From Sphingobium sp. EM0848 (lineage in GTDB: Bacteria; Pseudomonadota; Alphaproteobacteria; Sphingomonadales; Sphingomonadaceae), in NCBI RefSeq assembly GCF_013375555.1, contig NZ_JABXWB010000001.1, forward strand, positions 2,809,501-2,873,500: DNA of 64,000 nucleotides, written 5' to 3'. Below the pieces are notes generated by a model. The model had not been told where the DNA came from. It worked only from the letters and a program-made list of their open reading frames with translations, and made no database searches. Of the stretch, positions 10,485 through 21,637 are shown one piece after another (positions within the stretch are counted from its first letter, which is position 1; each line of letters begins with the position of its first letter). Both the position numbers and the translations under genes were made by a program.

Positions 10485-12779
10485 GTGTCTGAGGAAGAAA
10501 GCACAGGACGCAGGATCCAGGTGGCCAATGCACGGCCGGAAGACGCGGGGCGCGGCCTTGCGCGGCTGCCGCTGGCGGTTATGGCGGAACTGCATCTGGC
10601 GGAAGGCGATGTGATCGAAATTGCGGGCAAGCGTGCGACGCCGGCCCGGGTGGTGCGCCCCTATAAGGAAGATGAAGGGCTCGACGTCCTCCGCCTCGAT
10701 GGGCTTCAACGCGCCAATGCGGGGGTCGGCTCCGGCGATTTCGTGCAGATCAGGAAGGTGGAGCCGCGCCCTGCGCAGCGGGTCGTGTTCGCGCCTGCAC
10801 AAAATAATTTGCGGCTACAGGGCAATCCCGATGCGTTGAAACGGGTGTTCTTCCAGCGGCCGCTGGCCTCCGGCGATATTGTGGCGACGGCCGGGCAGCA
10901 ACAGGTGCCGCCGGGCGACATGCCGCCGCATCTGCGCCAGATGCTGGCCGCGCCCGCCTATGCCCTGCAGGAAATCCGGCTGGTGGTGGTGTCCACCATG
11001 CCCAAGGGCTTCGTCCATATTGATGCCGACACCGAAGTCGAGCTGCGCGCCGAATATGAGGAGCCGCGCGACATGCGCCGCGCCGACGTCACCTATGACG
11101 ATGTCGGCGGCATGGCGGAGGCGATCGACCAGCTCCGCGAGATGGTCGAGCTGCCCTTGCGCTATCCCGAACTGTTCGAGCGGCTGGGCGTCGATCCGCC
11201 CAAGGGCGTCCTGCTCCACGGCCCGCCGGGAACGGGCAAGACGCGCCTTGCCCGTGCCGTCGCCAATGAATCGGAGGCCGAATTTTTCCTGATCAACGGC
11301 CCGGAGATCATGGGCTCGGCCTATGGCGAGTCGGAAAAGCAGCTGCGCGAGATTTTCGAGGCGGCCGCAAAATCCGCCCCGTCGATCCTGTTCATCGACG
11401 AGATCGACTCGATCGCGCCCAAGCGCGGCAATGTGACCGGCGAGACGGAAAAGCGGCTGGTCGCGCAATTGCTGACGCTGATGGACGGGCTGGAGCCGCG
11501 CACCAACCTCGTCGTCATCGCCGCGACCAACCGGCCCGAGGCGATTGACGAGGCGCTGCGCCGTCCCGGCCGTTTCGACCGCGAAATCATCGTCGGCGTT
11601 CCCGACGAACGCGGACGGCGGGAGATATTGGGCATCCATACGCGCGGCATGCCGCTGGGGGACAAGGTGGACCTGAGCGAACTGGCGCGCATGACCTATG
11701 GCTTTGTCGGCGCCGATCTGGCCGCGCTGACCCGTGAGGCGGCGATCGAGACGGTGCGCCGTTTCATGCCGCGCCTCAATCTGGAGGAAGGGACGATTCC
11801 GCCCGACGTGCTGGAGGAGCTGTCCGTCACGCGGGAGGATTTCATGGCTGCGATCAAGCGCGTCCAGCCTTCCGCCATGCGTGAGGTGATGGTGCAGGCG
11901 CCGAACATCGGCTGGGCCGATATTGGCGGGCTGGACGACGCGCAGATGCGGCTGAAGGAAGGGGTCGAGCTGCCGCTCAAGGACCCGGACGCCTTCCGTC
12001 GCATTGGTATCCGCCCGGCCAAGGGCTTCCTGCTCTACGGTCCGCCCGGCACCGGCAAGACCCTGCTGGCGAAGGCGGTGGCGCGAGAAGCGCAGGCGAA
12101 CTTCATCGCGACCAAATCGTCCGACCTGCTCAGCAAATGGTATGGGGAGAGCGAGCAGCAGATTGCTCGCCTCTTCGCCCGTGCGCGGCAGGTGGCGCCG
12201 ACGGTCATCTTCATCGATGAACTGGACAGTCTGGTCCCCGCCCGTGGCGGGGGGCTGGGCGAGCCGCAGGTGACGGAGCGGGTGGTGAACACCATCCTCG
12301 CCGAAATGGACGGGCTGGAGGAACTGCAATCCGTTGTCGTCATCGGAGCGACCAACAGGCCGACGCTGATCGATCCGGCGCTGCTGCGGCCGGGACGGTT
12401 CGACGAACTGATCTATGTGCCGGTGCCGGACAAGGCCGGGCGCAAGCGCATCCTGTCCATCCATACGGGCAAGATGCCGTTGGCGCAGGATGTCGATCTC
12501 GACCTGCTGGCTGAGAAGACCGAGCGTTTCACCGGCGCCGATCTGGAAGATCTTGTCCGTCGCGCGGGTCTGGTCGCGCTGCGCCAGTCGCTCTCGGTCG
12601 ATCAGGTTCGTCAGGCCCATTTCGAGGCGGCGCTGGAGGATACCCGTGCCTCCGTCACGCCCGAAATGGAGCGCGAATATGAACAGATCCAGGCCACACT
12701 CAAGCAGAGCGTGATGCAGGTCGATCCCATCGGCTTCGTCGCGCCCGGCATGTTGCGCGCGCGCGGCACAAAGGCCTGA
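10485..12779 (+). CDS. CDC48/VCP-type double AAA+ ATPase
   Basis: This 764-residue protein has the full p97/CDC48 layout: an N-terminal double-psi barrel and CDC48 domain 2 (about 1-190), AAA domain D1 (Walker A GPPGTGKTRLARA about 245-257; Walker B ILFIDEIDSI about 301) and AAA domain D2 (Walker A GPPGTGKTLLAKA about 518; Walker B VIFIDELDSL about 574). Both domains keep the arginine-finger region RRPGRFDRE or LRPGRFDEL. Such hexamers unfold or extract protein substrates; the bacterial partner and substrates are not known from the sequence. The start is a GTG at 10485; nearby ATGs at 10472 and 10478 are out of frame and would give only a short peptide. A strong terminator follows. Confidence 0.93.
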   Translation: MSEEESTGRRIQVANARPEDAGRGLARLPLAVMAELHLAEGDVIEIAGKRATPARVVRPYKEDEGLDVLRLDGLQRANAGVGSGDFVQIRKVEPRPAQRVVFAPAQNNLRLQGNPDALKRVFFQRPLASGDIVATAGQQQVPPGDMPPHLRQMLAAPAYALQEIRLVVVSTMPKGFVHIDADTEVELRAEYEEPRDMRRADVTYDDVGGMAEAIDQLREMVELPLRYPELFERLGVDPPKGVLLHGPPGTGKTRLARAVANESEAEFFLINGPEIMGSAYGESEKQLREIFEAAAKSAPSILFIDEIDSIAPKRGNVTGETEKRLVAQLLTLMDGLEPRTNLVVIAATNRPEAIDEALRRPGRFDREIIVGVPDERGRREILGIHTRGMPLGDKVDLSELARMTYGFVGADLAALTREAAIETVRRFMPRLNLEEGTIPPDVLEELSVTREDFMAAIKRVQPSAMREVMVQAPNIGWADIGGLDDAQMRLKEGVELPLKDPDAFRRIGIRPAKGFLLYGPPGTGKTLLAKAVAREAQANFIATKSSDLLSKWYGESEQQIARLFARARQVAPTVIFIDELDSLVPARGGGLGEPQVTERVVNTILAEMDGLEELQSVVVIGATNRPTLIDPALLRPGRFDELIYVPVPDKAGRKRILSIHTGKMPLAQDVDLDLLAEKTERFTGADLEDLVRRAGLVALRQSLSVDQVRQAHFEAALEDTRASVTPEMEREYEQIQATLKQSVMQVDPIGFVAPGMLRARGTKA

Positions 12780-12788
12780 TCGAAAACG

Positions 12789-12818
12789 GGCGGGGAAGGG
12801 GCATCCTTCCCCGCCGAT
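12789..12818 (+). terminator. Terminator after the AAA ATPase gene
   Basis: A perfect 11-bp G+C-rich stem (12789-12799 with 12805-12815), a 5-nt loop and a short T run, starting 10 bases after the stop codon. Confidence 0.75.
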
Positions 12819-12913
12819 TTCCCATTCAAAGTACCGCATTTCACCGCGAAGACGCTTGCAAGCCCGGCTGATTTTTGCGAGTCGGGCGTATGAAGGCAGA
12901 CAGGCGAGAATTG

Positions 12914-13546
12914 ATGGCCTCCATCCCCTTGAAGAAAAAGAATTTGGTTCGGCCCTCCACTTTCCTCGCGCAATGGGGGATGTTTTTTCGGCAGTTCGTC
13001 AAGCATCCGGGCATGATCGGGTCGATCATCCCGTCTTCGGCTTCGCTGGTCGACGCGATGTTGGCGGATGTCGATTGGGCCCGTGCCCGTTTGTTCGTCG
13101 AATATGGGCCGGGGGTGGGCACCTTCACGCGGACCGTTCTGGAAAGGATGCACCCGGACGCGACCTTGCTGGCGATCGATCTGAACCTCGATTTCGTCGC
13201 CTTCCTCGAAGCGCAGATCGACGATCCCCGCCTGCGCGTCGTGCATGGATCGGCGGCCGACGTGCGTCGCTTCATTCGGGAATCGGGGCATCGTCAGGCG
13301 GACTATATTCTCTCCGGCATTCCCTTTTCGACCCTGCCTGAAGGAGTCGGCGAGGACATCTGCGCTGAAACGCGGACCGCGCTGAAACCGGACGGGGCTT
13401 TTCTGGTCTATCAATATTCCGCCTATATGCGCCGCCTGCTCTCGCCGCAGTTCGAGGAACTGCAGGAGCGGGTCGAATGGCGCAATGTCCCGCCGTGCCG
13501 CATGTTCACCGCGACGAAACGGGAAGTCCTGGCCCAGGCGGCCTGA
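12914..13546 (+). CDS. PmtA-like SAM-dependent phospholipid N-methyltransferase family protein
   Basis: This protein of about 210 residues resembles the short soluble phosphatidylethanolamine N-methyltransferases (PmtA/rRNA dimethylase-like fold). The N-terminal segment FLAQWGMFFRQFVKHPGMIGSIIPSSASL is typical of that family, followed by the SAM-binding loop FVEYGPGVGTFTRTVLERM (about 61-79), an acidic strand end LLAIDLNLDF and the catalytic-region motif YILSGIPFSTLP. It probably acts at the inner membrane surface on lipid head groups. Two in-frame starts are possible (12890 and 12914); 12914 has a better spaced purine-rich site. It could also act on another amine substrate. Confidence 0.72.
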   Translation: MASIPLKKKNLVRPSTFLAQWGMFFRQFVKHPGMIGSIIPSSASLVDAMLADVDWARARLFVEYGPGVGTFTRTVLERMHPDATLLAIDLNLDFVAFLEAQIDDPRLRVVHGSAADVRRFIRESGHRQADYILSGIPFSTLPEGVGEDICAETRTALKPDGAFLVYQYSAYMRRLLSPQFEELQERVEWRNVPPCRMFTATKREVLAQAA

Positions 13547-13609
13547 TCCTTCCCCTTTCCGCCTGAAATTCGACGATTGCGACAGGAATTTCCGCATTTT
13601 CGCGCACAT

Positions 13610-13723
13610 ATACCCCATTCGGGGTATGCGCGTGTCGGACCTCCGCGCTACGCCTGAGAAAGAGGCAGTTTCCACTGCCTGCCAGCGATTGGGCCATTTG
13701 CGACCCATGGCCCGGTCGCTGGC
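13610..13723 (+). ncRNA. Structured leader upstream of proA (three stacked hairpins)
   Basis: Three hairpins follow one another. The first is 13610-13616 with 13621-13627 (7 bp, 4-nt loop). The second is 13663-13669 with 13674-13680 (7 bp, 4-nt loop). The third is an uninterrupted 17-bp stem with two G-U pairs, 13681-13697 with 13707-13723 and a 9-nt loop. The region has no plausible reading frame on the plus strand and ends 80 bases before proA. It may be a cis-acting leader or a small RNA; no known family is recognised. Confidence 0.45.
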
Positions 13724-13803
13724 TTCGGGACCTGCCCGCAGCCGATGGTTTCGCTTTGACGCGCTTTCATGATAAGGCCCGCGCAAACATGGCGAGACCT
13801 TTC

Positions 13804-15069
13804 ATGAACGACCTGACCCAGACCCCCGAAATGCTGATTGCGACCATGGGCGCGCGCGCCCGCACGGCTGCTCTCACACTGGCATCGGCCAGCGACGCGC
13901 AGAAGATCGACGCATTGTGCCGCGCTGCGCAGGCCTTGCGGGATCAAGCGCCGCAGATCATCGCCGCCAATGCCCGGGATATGGAAAATGCCGCCGCCAA
14001 CGGTCTTTCGCCAGCCATGCTGGATCGGCTGCGTCTGGATGAGGACCGCATCGCCGCCACTGCGGCGGGCGTGGAGCAGGTCGCGACGCTCGACAATCCG
14101 CTGGGCAATGTGATCGACAGGCAGGTTCGACCCAATGGCATGGAACTGTCCCGCGTCCGCGTGCCGCTGGGCGTGATCGGCATCATCTACGAAAGCCGCC
14201 CCAATGTGACCGCCGATGCCGCCGCGCTCTGCCTGCGCGCCGGCAATGCCGTGATCCTGCGCGGCGGCAGCGAGGCAAAGGAAAGCAACCGCGCCATCCA
14301 CGCCGCCATGGCCGAGGGTATCGCCGCCGCCGGCCTGCCCGCCGAGGCGGTGCAACTGGTGCCGACGACCGACCGCGCTGCCGTGGGTGCGCTGCTCAAG
14401 GCGGCCGAATATATCGACCTCATCGTGCCCCGTGGCGGCAAGAGCCTGGTCGCCCGCGTGCAGGAAGAGGCGCGCGTGCCGGTCCTCGCGCATCTCGACG
14501 GCATCAACCATAGCTATGTTGATGGCGCGGCCGATCCCGACATGGCGCAAAAGCTGGTGGTGAATGCCAAGATGCGCCGCACGGGCATTTGCGGCGCGAC
14601 CGAGACGGTGCTGATCGACAAGGCTTTCGGGGCCGCGCCCGTCATCGTGAAGGCGCTGCTCGACGCCAAGTGCGAAGTGCGGGGCGACGAAGCGGTGCAG
14701 GCGATGGACGCCCGTGTCGTCGCTGCCGCGGACGAGGATTGGGACACCGAATATCTCGACGCCATTGTCTCGGTCCGTCTGGTTGACGGGCTGGACGAGG
14801 CGCTCGCCCATATCGCGAACCATGCCAGCCACCATACTGATGCGATCATTACCGAGGACGCGGAAAGGGCAGAGCGCTTCCTGAACGCGGTCGACAGCGC
14901 GATCGTCATGTGGAACGCGTCGACCCAGTTCGCGGACGGCGGCGAATTCGGCCTTGGTGCGGAGATCGGTATATCGACCGGCCGCCTCCATGCCCGCGGC
15001 CCGGTCGCGCTGGAAGGCCTCACCACCTATAAATGGGTCGTGCGCGGGACGGGCCAGACGCGCCCCTGA
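13804..15069 (+). CDS. proA: Gamma-glutamyl phosphate reductase
   Basis: This 421-residue enzyme of proline biosynthesis reduces gamma-glutamyl phosphate with NADPH to glutamate semialdehyde. Family features include the [21 protein letters not shown] cofactor-side segment, [14 protein letters not shown], the [10 protein letters not shown] loop and the catalytic cysteine in [10 protein letters not shown] (about C263). The start at 13804 gives the normal family length; an ATG at 13789 would add five residues. No proB lies next to it in this window. The upstream region carries three strong hairpins, so expression may be controlled in the leader. Confidence 0.94.
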   Translation: MNDLTQTPEMLIATMGARARTAALTLASASDAQKIDALCRAAQALRDQAPQIIAANARDMENAAANGLSPAMLDRLRLDEDRIAATAAGVEQVATLDNPLGNVIDRQVRPNGMELSRVRVPLGVIGIIYESRPNVTADAAALCLRAGNAVILRGGSEAKESNRAIHAAMAEGIAAAGLPAEAVQLVPTTDRAAVGALLKAAEYIDLIVPRGGKSLVARVQEEARVPVLAHLDGINHSYVDGAADPDMAQKLVVNAKMRRTGICGATETVLIDKAFGAAPVIVKALLDAKCEVRGDEAVQAMDARVVAAADEDWDTEYLDAIVSVRLVDGLDEALAHIANHASHHTDAIITEDAERAERFLNAVDSAIVMWNASTQFADGGEFGLGAEIGISTGRLHARGPVALEGLTTYKWVVRGTGQTRP

Positions 15070-15099
15070 TTTTGACCTGATGCGGGCAGGTGAGGGGGC

Positions 15100-15921
15100 T
15101 TACCCCTTCACCGCCCCATCAATTGCCTTCAGCTTCTCCAGCAACGGCCCGACCCACTCGACCGGCAGCATCACCGGCCCGTCGGAGGGCGCATTATCGG
15201 GATCGTCATGCGCCTCGGCAAAGATCGCCGCGACCCCCGCCGCGACCGCGCTGCGCGCCAGCACCGGCGCAAATTCGCGCTGCCCGCCCGAAGCGGAACC
15301 CAGCCCGCCCGGCTGCTGCACCGAATGGGTGGCGTCGAACACCACCGGATAGCCCGTCTGTGCCATCACCGGCAGCGAACGCATATCGCTGACCAGCGTA
15401 TTGTAGCCAAAACTCGCCCCGCGCTCGGTCAGCAGAATGCGCTCATTGCCGGTCGACGCCACCTTCTGCGCCACTGCCGCCATGTCCCAGGGCGCGAGGA
15501 ACTGCCCCTTCTTCACATTGATGACCGCGCCGGTCTTTCCCGCCGCCAGCAGCAGGTCGGTCTGACGGCACAGAAAGGCTGGGATTTGCAGGATATCCAC
15601 CGCCTCGGCCGCTGCCTCGACCTGCCCGGCTTCATGCACATCGGTCAGCACCGGGCAGCCGAAATGAGCCTTCACTTCGGACAGAATTGCCAGTCCCGCA
15701 TCGATCCCCACGCCCCGTTTCCCCGACACGGAGGTGCGGTTGGCCTTGTCGAAGGAGGATTTGAACACGAACGGCACGCCCGCCTTCGTCGCCGCGCCGG
15801 ACAGCCTTTCCGCCATCTTCATCGCATGGTCGCGGCTTTCGATCTGGCAGGGGCCGGAGATCAGGACGAAGGGCAGGTCATTGCCGACCGTCACCGGCCC
15901 GATGGAAACATGTCTGGTCAT
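15100..15921 (-). CDS. kdsA: 3-deoxy-8-phosphooctulonate synthase
   Basis: This 273-residue enzyme condenses phosphoenolpyruvate with arabinose 5-phosphate to give KDO 8-phosphate for lipopolysaccharide. Recognisable segments are LISGPCQIESRDHAM, FKSSFDKANRTS, the GCPVLTDVHE loop, ILQIPAFLCRQTDLL, NVKKGQF and PVVFDATHSVQQPGG. The cysteine in SGPCQIES (about C22) points to the metal-dependent class. The start at 15921 is fixed by family length; the longer frame upstream reads through the neighbouring small gene in another frame. Only five bases separate it from that small gene, so the two are co-transcribed. Confidence 0.95.
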   Translation of the reverse strand: MTRHVSIGPVTVGNDLPFVLISGPCQIESRDHAMKMAERLSGAATKAGVPFVFKSSFDKANRTSVSGKRGVGIDAGLAILSEVKAHFGCPVLTDVHEAGQVEAAAEAVDILQIPAFLCRQTDLLLAAGKTGAVINVKKGQFLAPWDMAAVAQKVASTGNERILLTERGASFGYNTLVSDMRSLPVMAQTGYPVVFDATHSVQQPGGLGSASGGQREFAPVLARSAVAAGVAAIFAEAHDDPDNAPSDGPVMLPVEWVGPLLEKLKAIDGAVKG

Positions 15922-15926
15922 GCCGC

Positions 15927-16220
15927 TCACTTCGGCGCTTTCACGAAACGGCGCAAGAGCTGCCCCCGCCAAAGCCCCTTGCCCGGATGATAATTCCAGC
16001 AGAACCAGCCGAAACACAGGCACGCCAGCAAGGAAGGCAGGGCCATGGGATCGCCTTCCCCCTTCATGTGCCGGTAAAAGGCCATGTCCGCCCGCCACCG
16101 GTCCCGCTCGCTGCCGCCGCCATTGATGCCATAGGCATTGTCATGGCGCCGACAGCCGATGTTTCGGTTGTATTTGCGGTGGTCTATGAAATAGCAGTAG
16201 TCGCGTTCGGGTGTCGTCAT
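15927..16220 (-). CDS. Small phospholipase A2-like membrane-anchored protein
   Basis: This 97-residue frame begins MTTPERDYCYFIDHRKYN. It carries GCRRHDNAY (C23, H26, D27, Y30) followed by RWRADMAFYRHMK (D45), which matches the catalytic HD...Y and downstream D...FY..MK pattern of prokaryotic phospholipase A2 domains. A hydrophobic stretch (about 59-77, LPSLLACLCFGWFCW) could anchor it to the membrane. There is no signal peptide at the N-terminus, so the side of the membrane is uncertain. The stop lies five bases before kdsA, suggesting a two-gene operon and a link with envelope lipids. Activity is inferred from motif only. Confidence 0.65.
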   Translation of the reverse strand: MTTPERDYCYFIDHRKYNRNIGCRRHDNAYGINGGGSERDRWRADMAFYRHMKGEGDPMALPSLLACLCFGWFCWNYHPGKGLWRGQLLRRFVKAPK

Positions 16221-16241
16221 GGCCCGATGTGGACAGGGGCC

Positions 16242-17363
16242 ATGGAAAAGTTCAAGCGCAAACTCTTCTACCTTGGCGGATTCGACCCGCGCGGGGTGCG
16301 TTTCTACCACCAGATGTACCGCGAGCAGGCGGAAAATTACACGCGCCTGTCGGGCGAGAGGCTGGAGGTCAGCGCCCGCAGGTCCGGCCCGGCCTCGTCC
16401 GCGATCTGGACCGTCACCAATCATGGCGCAGGCGTCGAAACCGACTATGAATTCCTCCGCTGGGAGGATCTGGTCGGCAAGGTGTGGATACGCAATCCGC
16501 TGCTGTTGGCGTGGCGCTCGCTGGCCACCTACAGCGCCCATGCCCGGCACATGCAGTTCGCCCGGATGCGCAGGCTGCGCCAAGGCCCGGTCATCACCAT
16601 CCTCTATCCGCCGCTGCTGGCGGTGCTGATCCCGCTGGCGCTCGCACTGATCCCGGCATTGCTGCTCTCGCTGCTGCTCCCCTTCTGGGCGAGCGCGCTC
16701 ATCGGCATGGCGGTCAGCGTGCTTCTGTCGGGCCGCCTGCTCAACAAGCTGATCGTGCCCTGGCTGCTGCGTTTCATGTATTATAACCACAGCGTCGCCG
16801 CCGACGGTCCCGGCGCGGAGATGGATGCCCGCCTCGACCAGTTCGCCGCCCGTATCGTCGAGGAAATGGACGGCCCCTATGACGAGGTCATCTTCGCCTC
16901 CCACAGCAACGGCACCATCTATGCGATGAGCGTGTTGCGCCGGATTCTCGAACTGCGCGGCACGCTCCCGGACAATTTCACCGTCCTGACACTGGGGCAG
17001 GTCGTCCCGGTCATCGCGCTGCGCAAGGACGCGCGTTGGTATCATGCCGACCTGAAAGCGCTGGACGACAAGCCCTTCCGCCTTGTCGACTTTTCTGCCC
17101 CTGCGGACGGCGCGGCCTATCATGACGTCCATCCGATCCACCTCGTCTCGGACCGGTGCGCCGCCCGTGTGGAGTTGCTGTCGCCGCGCTTCCACCTCTT
17201 CTACGATCCGGAAAACTACAATAACGGCTGGTCGAACAAATATGAGGCGCATTTCGACTATCTGCGCGTGGGCGACCGCCTCTCGCCGGTGGACTATATC
17301 AGCCTCACCGCAGGCCGCCGCACCATCGACGAAGCCATCGCCGCCTTCAGGACATGCCCGTGA
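16242..17363 (+). CDS. Membrane protein with an esterase/lipase-like SxSxG region, function unknown
   Basis: This 373-residue protein is not assigned to a named family. A long double hydrophobic region lies at about 123-180 (PVITILYPPLLAVLIPLALA and the helix after it), so the protein is probably anchored by two membrane helices. After it comes EVIFASHSNGTIYAMSVLRR (about 221-240), which looks like the nucleophile elbow of an alpha/beta hydrolase with serine in SHSNG. The C-terminal part is rich in aromatic residues. The ATG at 16242 has a GGACAGGGG ribosome site; an ATG at 16227 is possible. Its end overlaps the P450 start by ten bases, so the two are translationally coupled and probably act together. 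Confidence 0.7.
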   Translation: MEKFKRKLFYLGGFDPRGVRFYHQMYREQAENYTRLSGERLEVSARRSGPASSAIWTVTNHGAGVETDYEFLRWEDLVGKVWIRNPLLLAWRSLATYSAHARHMQFARMRRLRQGPVITILYPPLLAVLIPLALALIPALLLSLLLPFWASALIGMAVSVLLSGRLLNKLIVPWLLRFMYYNHSVAADGPGAEMDARLDQFAARIVEEMDGPYDEVIFASHSNGTIYAMSVLRRILELRGTLPDNFTVLTLGQVVPVIALRKDARWYHADLKALDDKPFRLVDFSAPADGAAYHDVHPIHLVSDRCAARVELLSPRFHLFYDPENYNNGWSNKYEAHFDYLRVGDRLSPVDYISLTAGRRTIDEAIAAFRTCP

Positions 17364-18736
17364 CGCAGCCCTTCACCCCGCCCTATCCTGAGCCGCCCCG
17401 CACCAAGCGCGGCCTGATGAAGCGCTTCCTGCGCGGCTGGCACAGTTGGATTCATGTGCTGTTCGAAAAGAGCTACACGATGAAGCTGGGCGAAATCCGC
17501 ATGCCCGGCCAGACCATGTATATCGCCAATGAGCTGCCGCTGGTGGACCAGATTCTGCGCGGCGGCACGGCATACCCGAAGCATCGCGAGCTGGTCCGCA
17601 ACCTCTCGCCGCTGATCGGCAACAGCGTCTTTTCCGCCAATGGCGAGGACTGGGAAAGCCAGCGCGCCATGGTCAACCCGGCCTTCGCCCATACCGCGCT
17701 CAACCGCTCCATGCCGCTGATGGTCGCAGCGGCCGACGACCTGCTCGCCCGCCTCGACGCCGCCGACAAGGCCAAGCCCGTCGACATCGATCCGATGATG
17801 ACCCATGTGGCGGCCGACATCATCTTCCGCACGCTCTTCTCCGAGGCTTTGGACGAGCGGCGCTCCAACATCATCCACAACGCCTTCGGCAAGTTCCAGC
17901 GCTTCGCCCACAGCGCGTCGATGCTGCGGCTCTATGGAGCGCCCGCGCGCTGGTTCGAGAAGCGGTCATTGAAACCGGCCAAGGCGATCCACGACGTCTT
18001 CCGCCCGATCGTGGAGGCCCGCCATGAAGGTTTCCACCAGCGCGGCGAAGCCCCGCATCGCGACATACTCCAGTCGTTGATCGAGGCGAAGCATCCCGAA
18101 AGCGGCGAGCCCTTCACCCTGCAACAGGTGATGGATCAGGTCTCGACGGTCTTCCTCGCGGGCCATGAAACCTCGGCCAGCACCATGACCTGGGCACTCT
18201 ATATGCTGGCCGAATGCGCCCATATCCAGAGCGCCGCCCGCGCCGAAGTGACGGGGCTTGCCGGGCAGGCGCCGCTGACAGCCGCGATGCTCAAGGATAT
18301 GGGGCATGTCCGCAACATCTTCCGCGAAACGCTGCGCCTCTATCCGCCGGTGGCCTTCTTCCCGCGTGAAGTCACCTGCCCGATGCCGATGCGCGACAAG
18401 CAACTGGAGGAAGGCGCGATGCTGATCGTCGCTCCCTGGCTCACCCAGCGCAACAAGGATAATTGGGCCTGCCCGCACAGCTTCGATCCCGAGCGTTTCG
18501 AAGACCCCGCCAATGCGGACATGGTGAAGCAGGCCTGGTTCCCCTTCGGCCGAGGCCCGAGGGTTTGCGTCGGCGCGGGCTTTGCCCAGCAGGAGGTGAT
18601 GACCGTGATCGCCAGCGTCCTGCGGCGTTATCGACTGTCGGTGCCGAAGGGCTTCAGGCCGGAACCGATCAGCCGTCTGACGATCCGGCCCAGAACGGGC
18701 ATGAAGCTGCTATTCGAGGCGGTTTCGTCCACCTGA
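17354..18736 (+). CDS. Cytochrome P450
   Basis: This 460-residue haem-thiolate monooxygenase contains the I-helix oxygen-activation motif AGHETSAS, the K-helix EtLR (ETLRLYPP) and the haem ligand loop FGRGPRVCVG with cysteine about 405. The N-terminus lacks a clear membrane anchor, so it is a soluble bacterial-type enzyme, though its length and the HETSAS motif resemble the fatty-acid and terpene-hydroxylating CYP4/CYP102-like branches. No ferredoxin or reductase gene lies nearby, so electron donors are encoded elsewhere. The start overlaps the upstream gene by ten bases. The substrate is unknown. Confidence 0.92.
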   Translation: MPVTQPFTPPYPEPPRTKRGLMKRFLRGWHSWIHVLFEKSYTMKLGEIRMPGQTMYIANELPLVDQILRGGTAYPKHRELVRNLSPLIGNSVFSANGEDWESQRAMVNPAFAHTALNRSMPLMVAAADDLLARLDAADKAKPVDIDPMMTHVAADIIFRTLFSEALDERRSNIIHNAFGKFQRFAHSASMLRLYGAPARWFEKRSLKPAKAIHDVFRPIVEARHEGFHQRGEAPHRDILQSLIEAKHPESGEPFTLQQVMDQVSTVFLAGHETSASTMTWALYMLAECAHIQSAARAEVTGLAGQAPLTAAMLKDMGHVRNIFRETLRLYPPVAFFPREVTCPMPMRDKQLEEGAMLIVAPWLTQRNKDNWACPHSFDPERFEDPANADMVKQAWFPFGRGPRVCVGAGFAQQEVMTVIASVLRRYRLSVPKGFRPEPISRLTIRPRTGMKLLFEAVSST

Positions 18737-18754
18737 ACAGGCCGAAGCAGCCCG

Positions 18755-19024
18755 TTACCCTTCGATCCGCAGCCGCGCATAACGGCGTTTCAGCACCACG
18801 CTCACCGCCAGCAGCGGCACGCCCGCCATGATGCACGCCGCCCCCAGCATCGGCGGCCAAAAGCCGAACAGGCTATGCACATTCAACGCGGAGGGCGTCA
18901 GCAGCAGCAGGAAGCCCGCCGTCAGCAGCCACAGCCCCCAGCGGCGCGGCCTGACCGCCACCATGCGCATTTCGTGGTGATGCGCCTTGCGGCCTTCCTC
19001 GGTGGACAGATCGGGATGCTTCAT
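18755..19024 (-). CDS. Small two-helix membrane protein, unknown function
   Basis: This frame of about 89 residues starts MKHPDLSTEEGRKAHHHEMR and has two hydrophobic segments (about 31-50 and 54-78), so both ends are probably cytoplasmic. The histidine-rich patch before the first helix (KAHHHEM) may be a metal-contact site, but this is only a guess. No family is recognised. It converges on the P450 gene with 18 bases between stops. Confidence 0.5.
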   Translation of the reverse strand: MKHPDLSTEEGRKAHHHEMRMVAVRPRRWGLWLLTAGFLLLLTPSALNVHSLFGFWPPMLGAACIMAGVPLLAVSVVLKRRYARLRIEG

Positions 19025-19112
19025 CGCGCACGAGTAAAGCGGAAAAGCAGGAACCCTGTCCAGCATTGCAATAGGGCTTTCGTTCCGGGGCGGCTTGGGC
19101 TATCGCTGCCCC

Positions 19113-19210
19113 ATCCCCGGGGGACCGTCCACAGACGGTTGAGAGGCGGCTGACGTGGCCGCGACCCGTTGAACCTGATCTGGTTGAGACCGGCGTAGGG
19201 AGGGACGGCT
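19113..19210 (+). promoter_or_regulatory. TPP riboswitch (THI box)
   Basis: The stretch contains the conserved thi-box elements in order: a hairpin (GACCGTC-CACA-GACGGTT), TTGAGA (a variant of CTGAGA) at 19139-19144, GACCCGTTGAACCTGATCTG at 19173-19192 and the P4/P1 closing strand ACCGGCGTAGGGA at 19189-19202. Thiamine pyrophosphate binding to such RNAs lowers expression downstream. It precedes a small membrane protein gene and thiC. Confidence 0.93.
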
Positions 19211-19275
19211 TGTTCGCAAAAGACAGACCGCACCCCGTCCTTCGCCCATATTAGAGGCGAATAGGAGGGCGGCCC

Positions 19276-21554
<2,279 letters not shown>

Positions 21555-21569
21555 TTGAAATGGAAGGCC

Positions 21570-21598
21570 GTAGGGGCTGGCCCGGCGCCGGCCCCTAC
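21570..21598 (+). terminator. Hairpin after thiC
   Basis: A 12-bp stem with one G-U pair (21570-21581 with 21587-21598) and a 5-nt loop lies 15 bases after the thiC stop. There is no T tract, so termination efficiency is uncertain. Confidence 0.55.
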
Positions 21599-21637
21599 CG
21601 CATCGCGGCAGCTTCTGCCGTTGCCCTGCTTGTCCCG

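Noticed and set aside
10815..12839. A 674-codon minus-strand open frame opposite the AAA ATPase.
   Set aside because: It lacks recognisable motifs and mirrors a gene with complete AAA domains.
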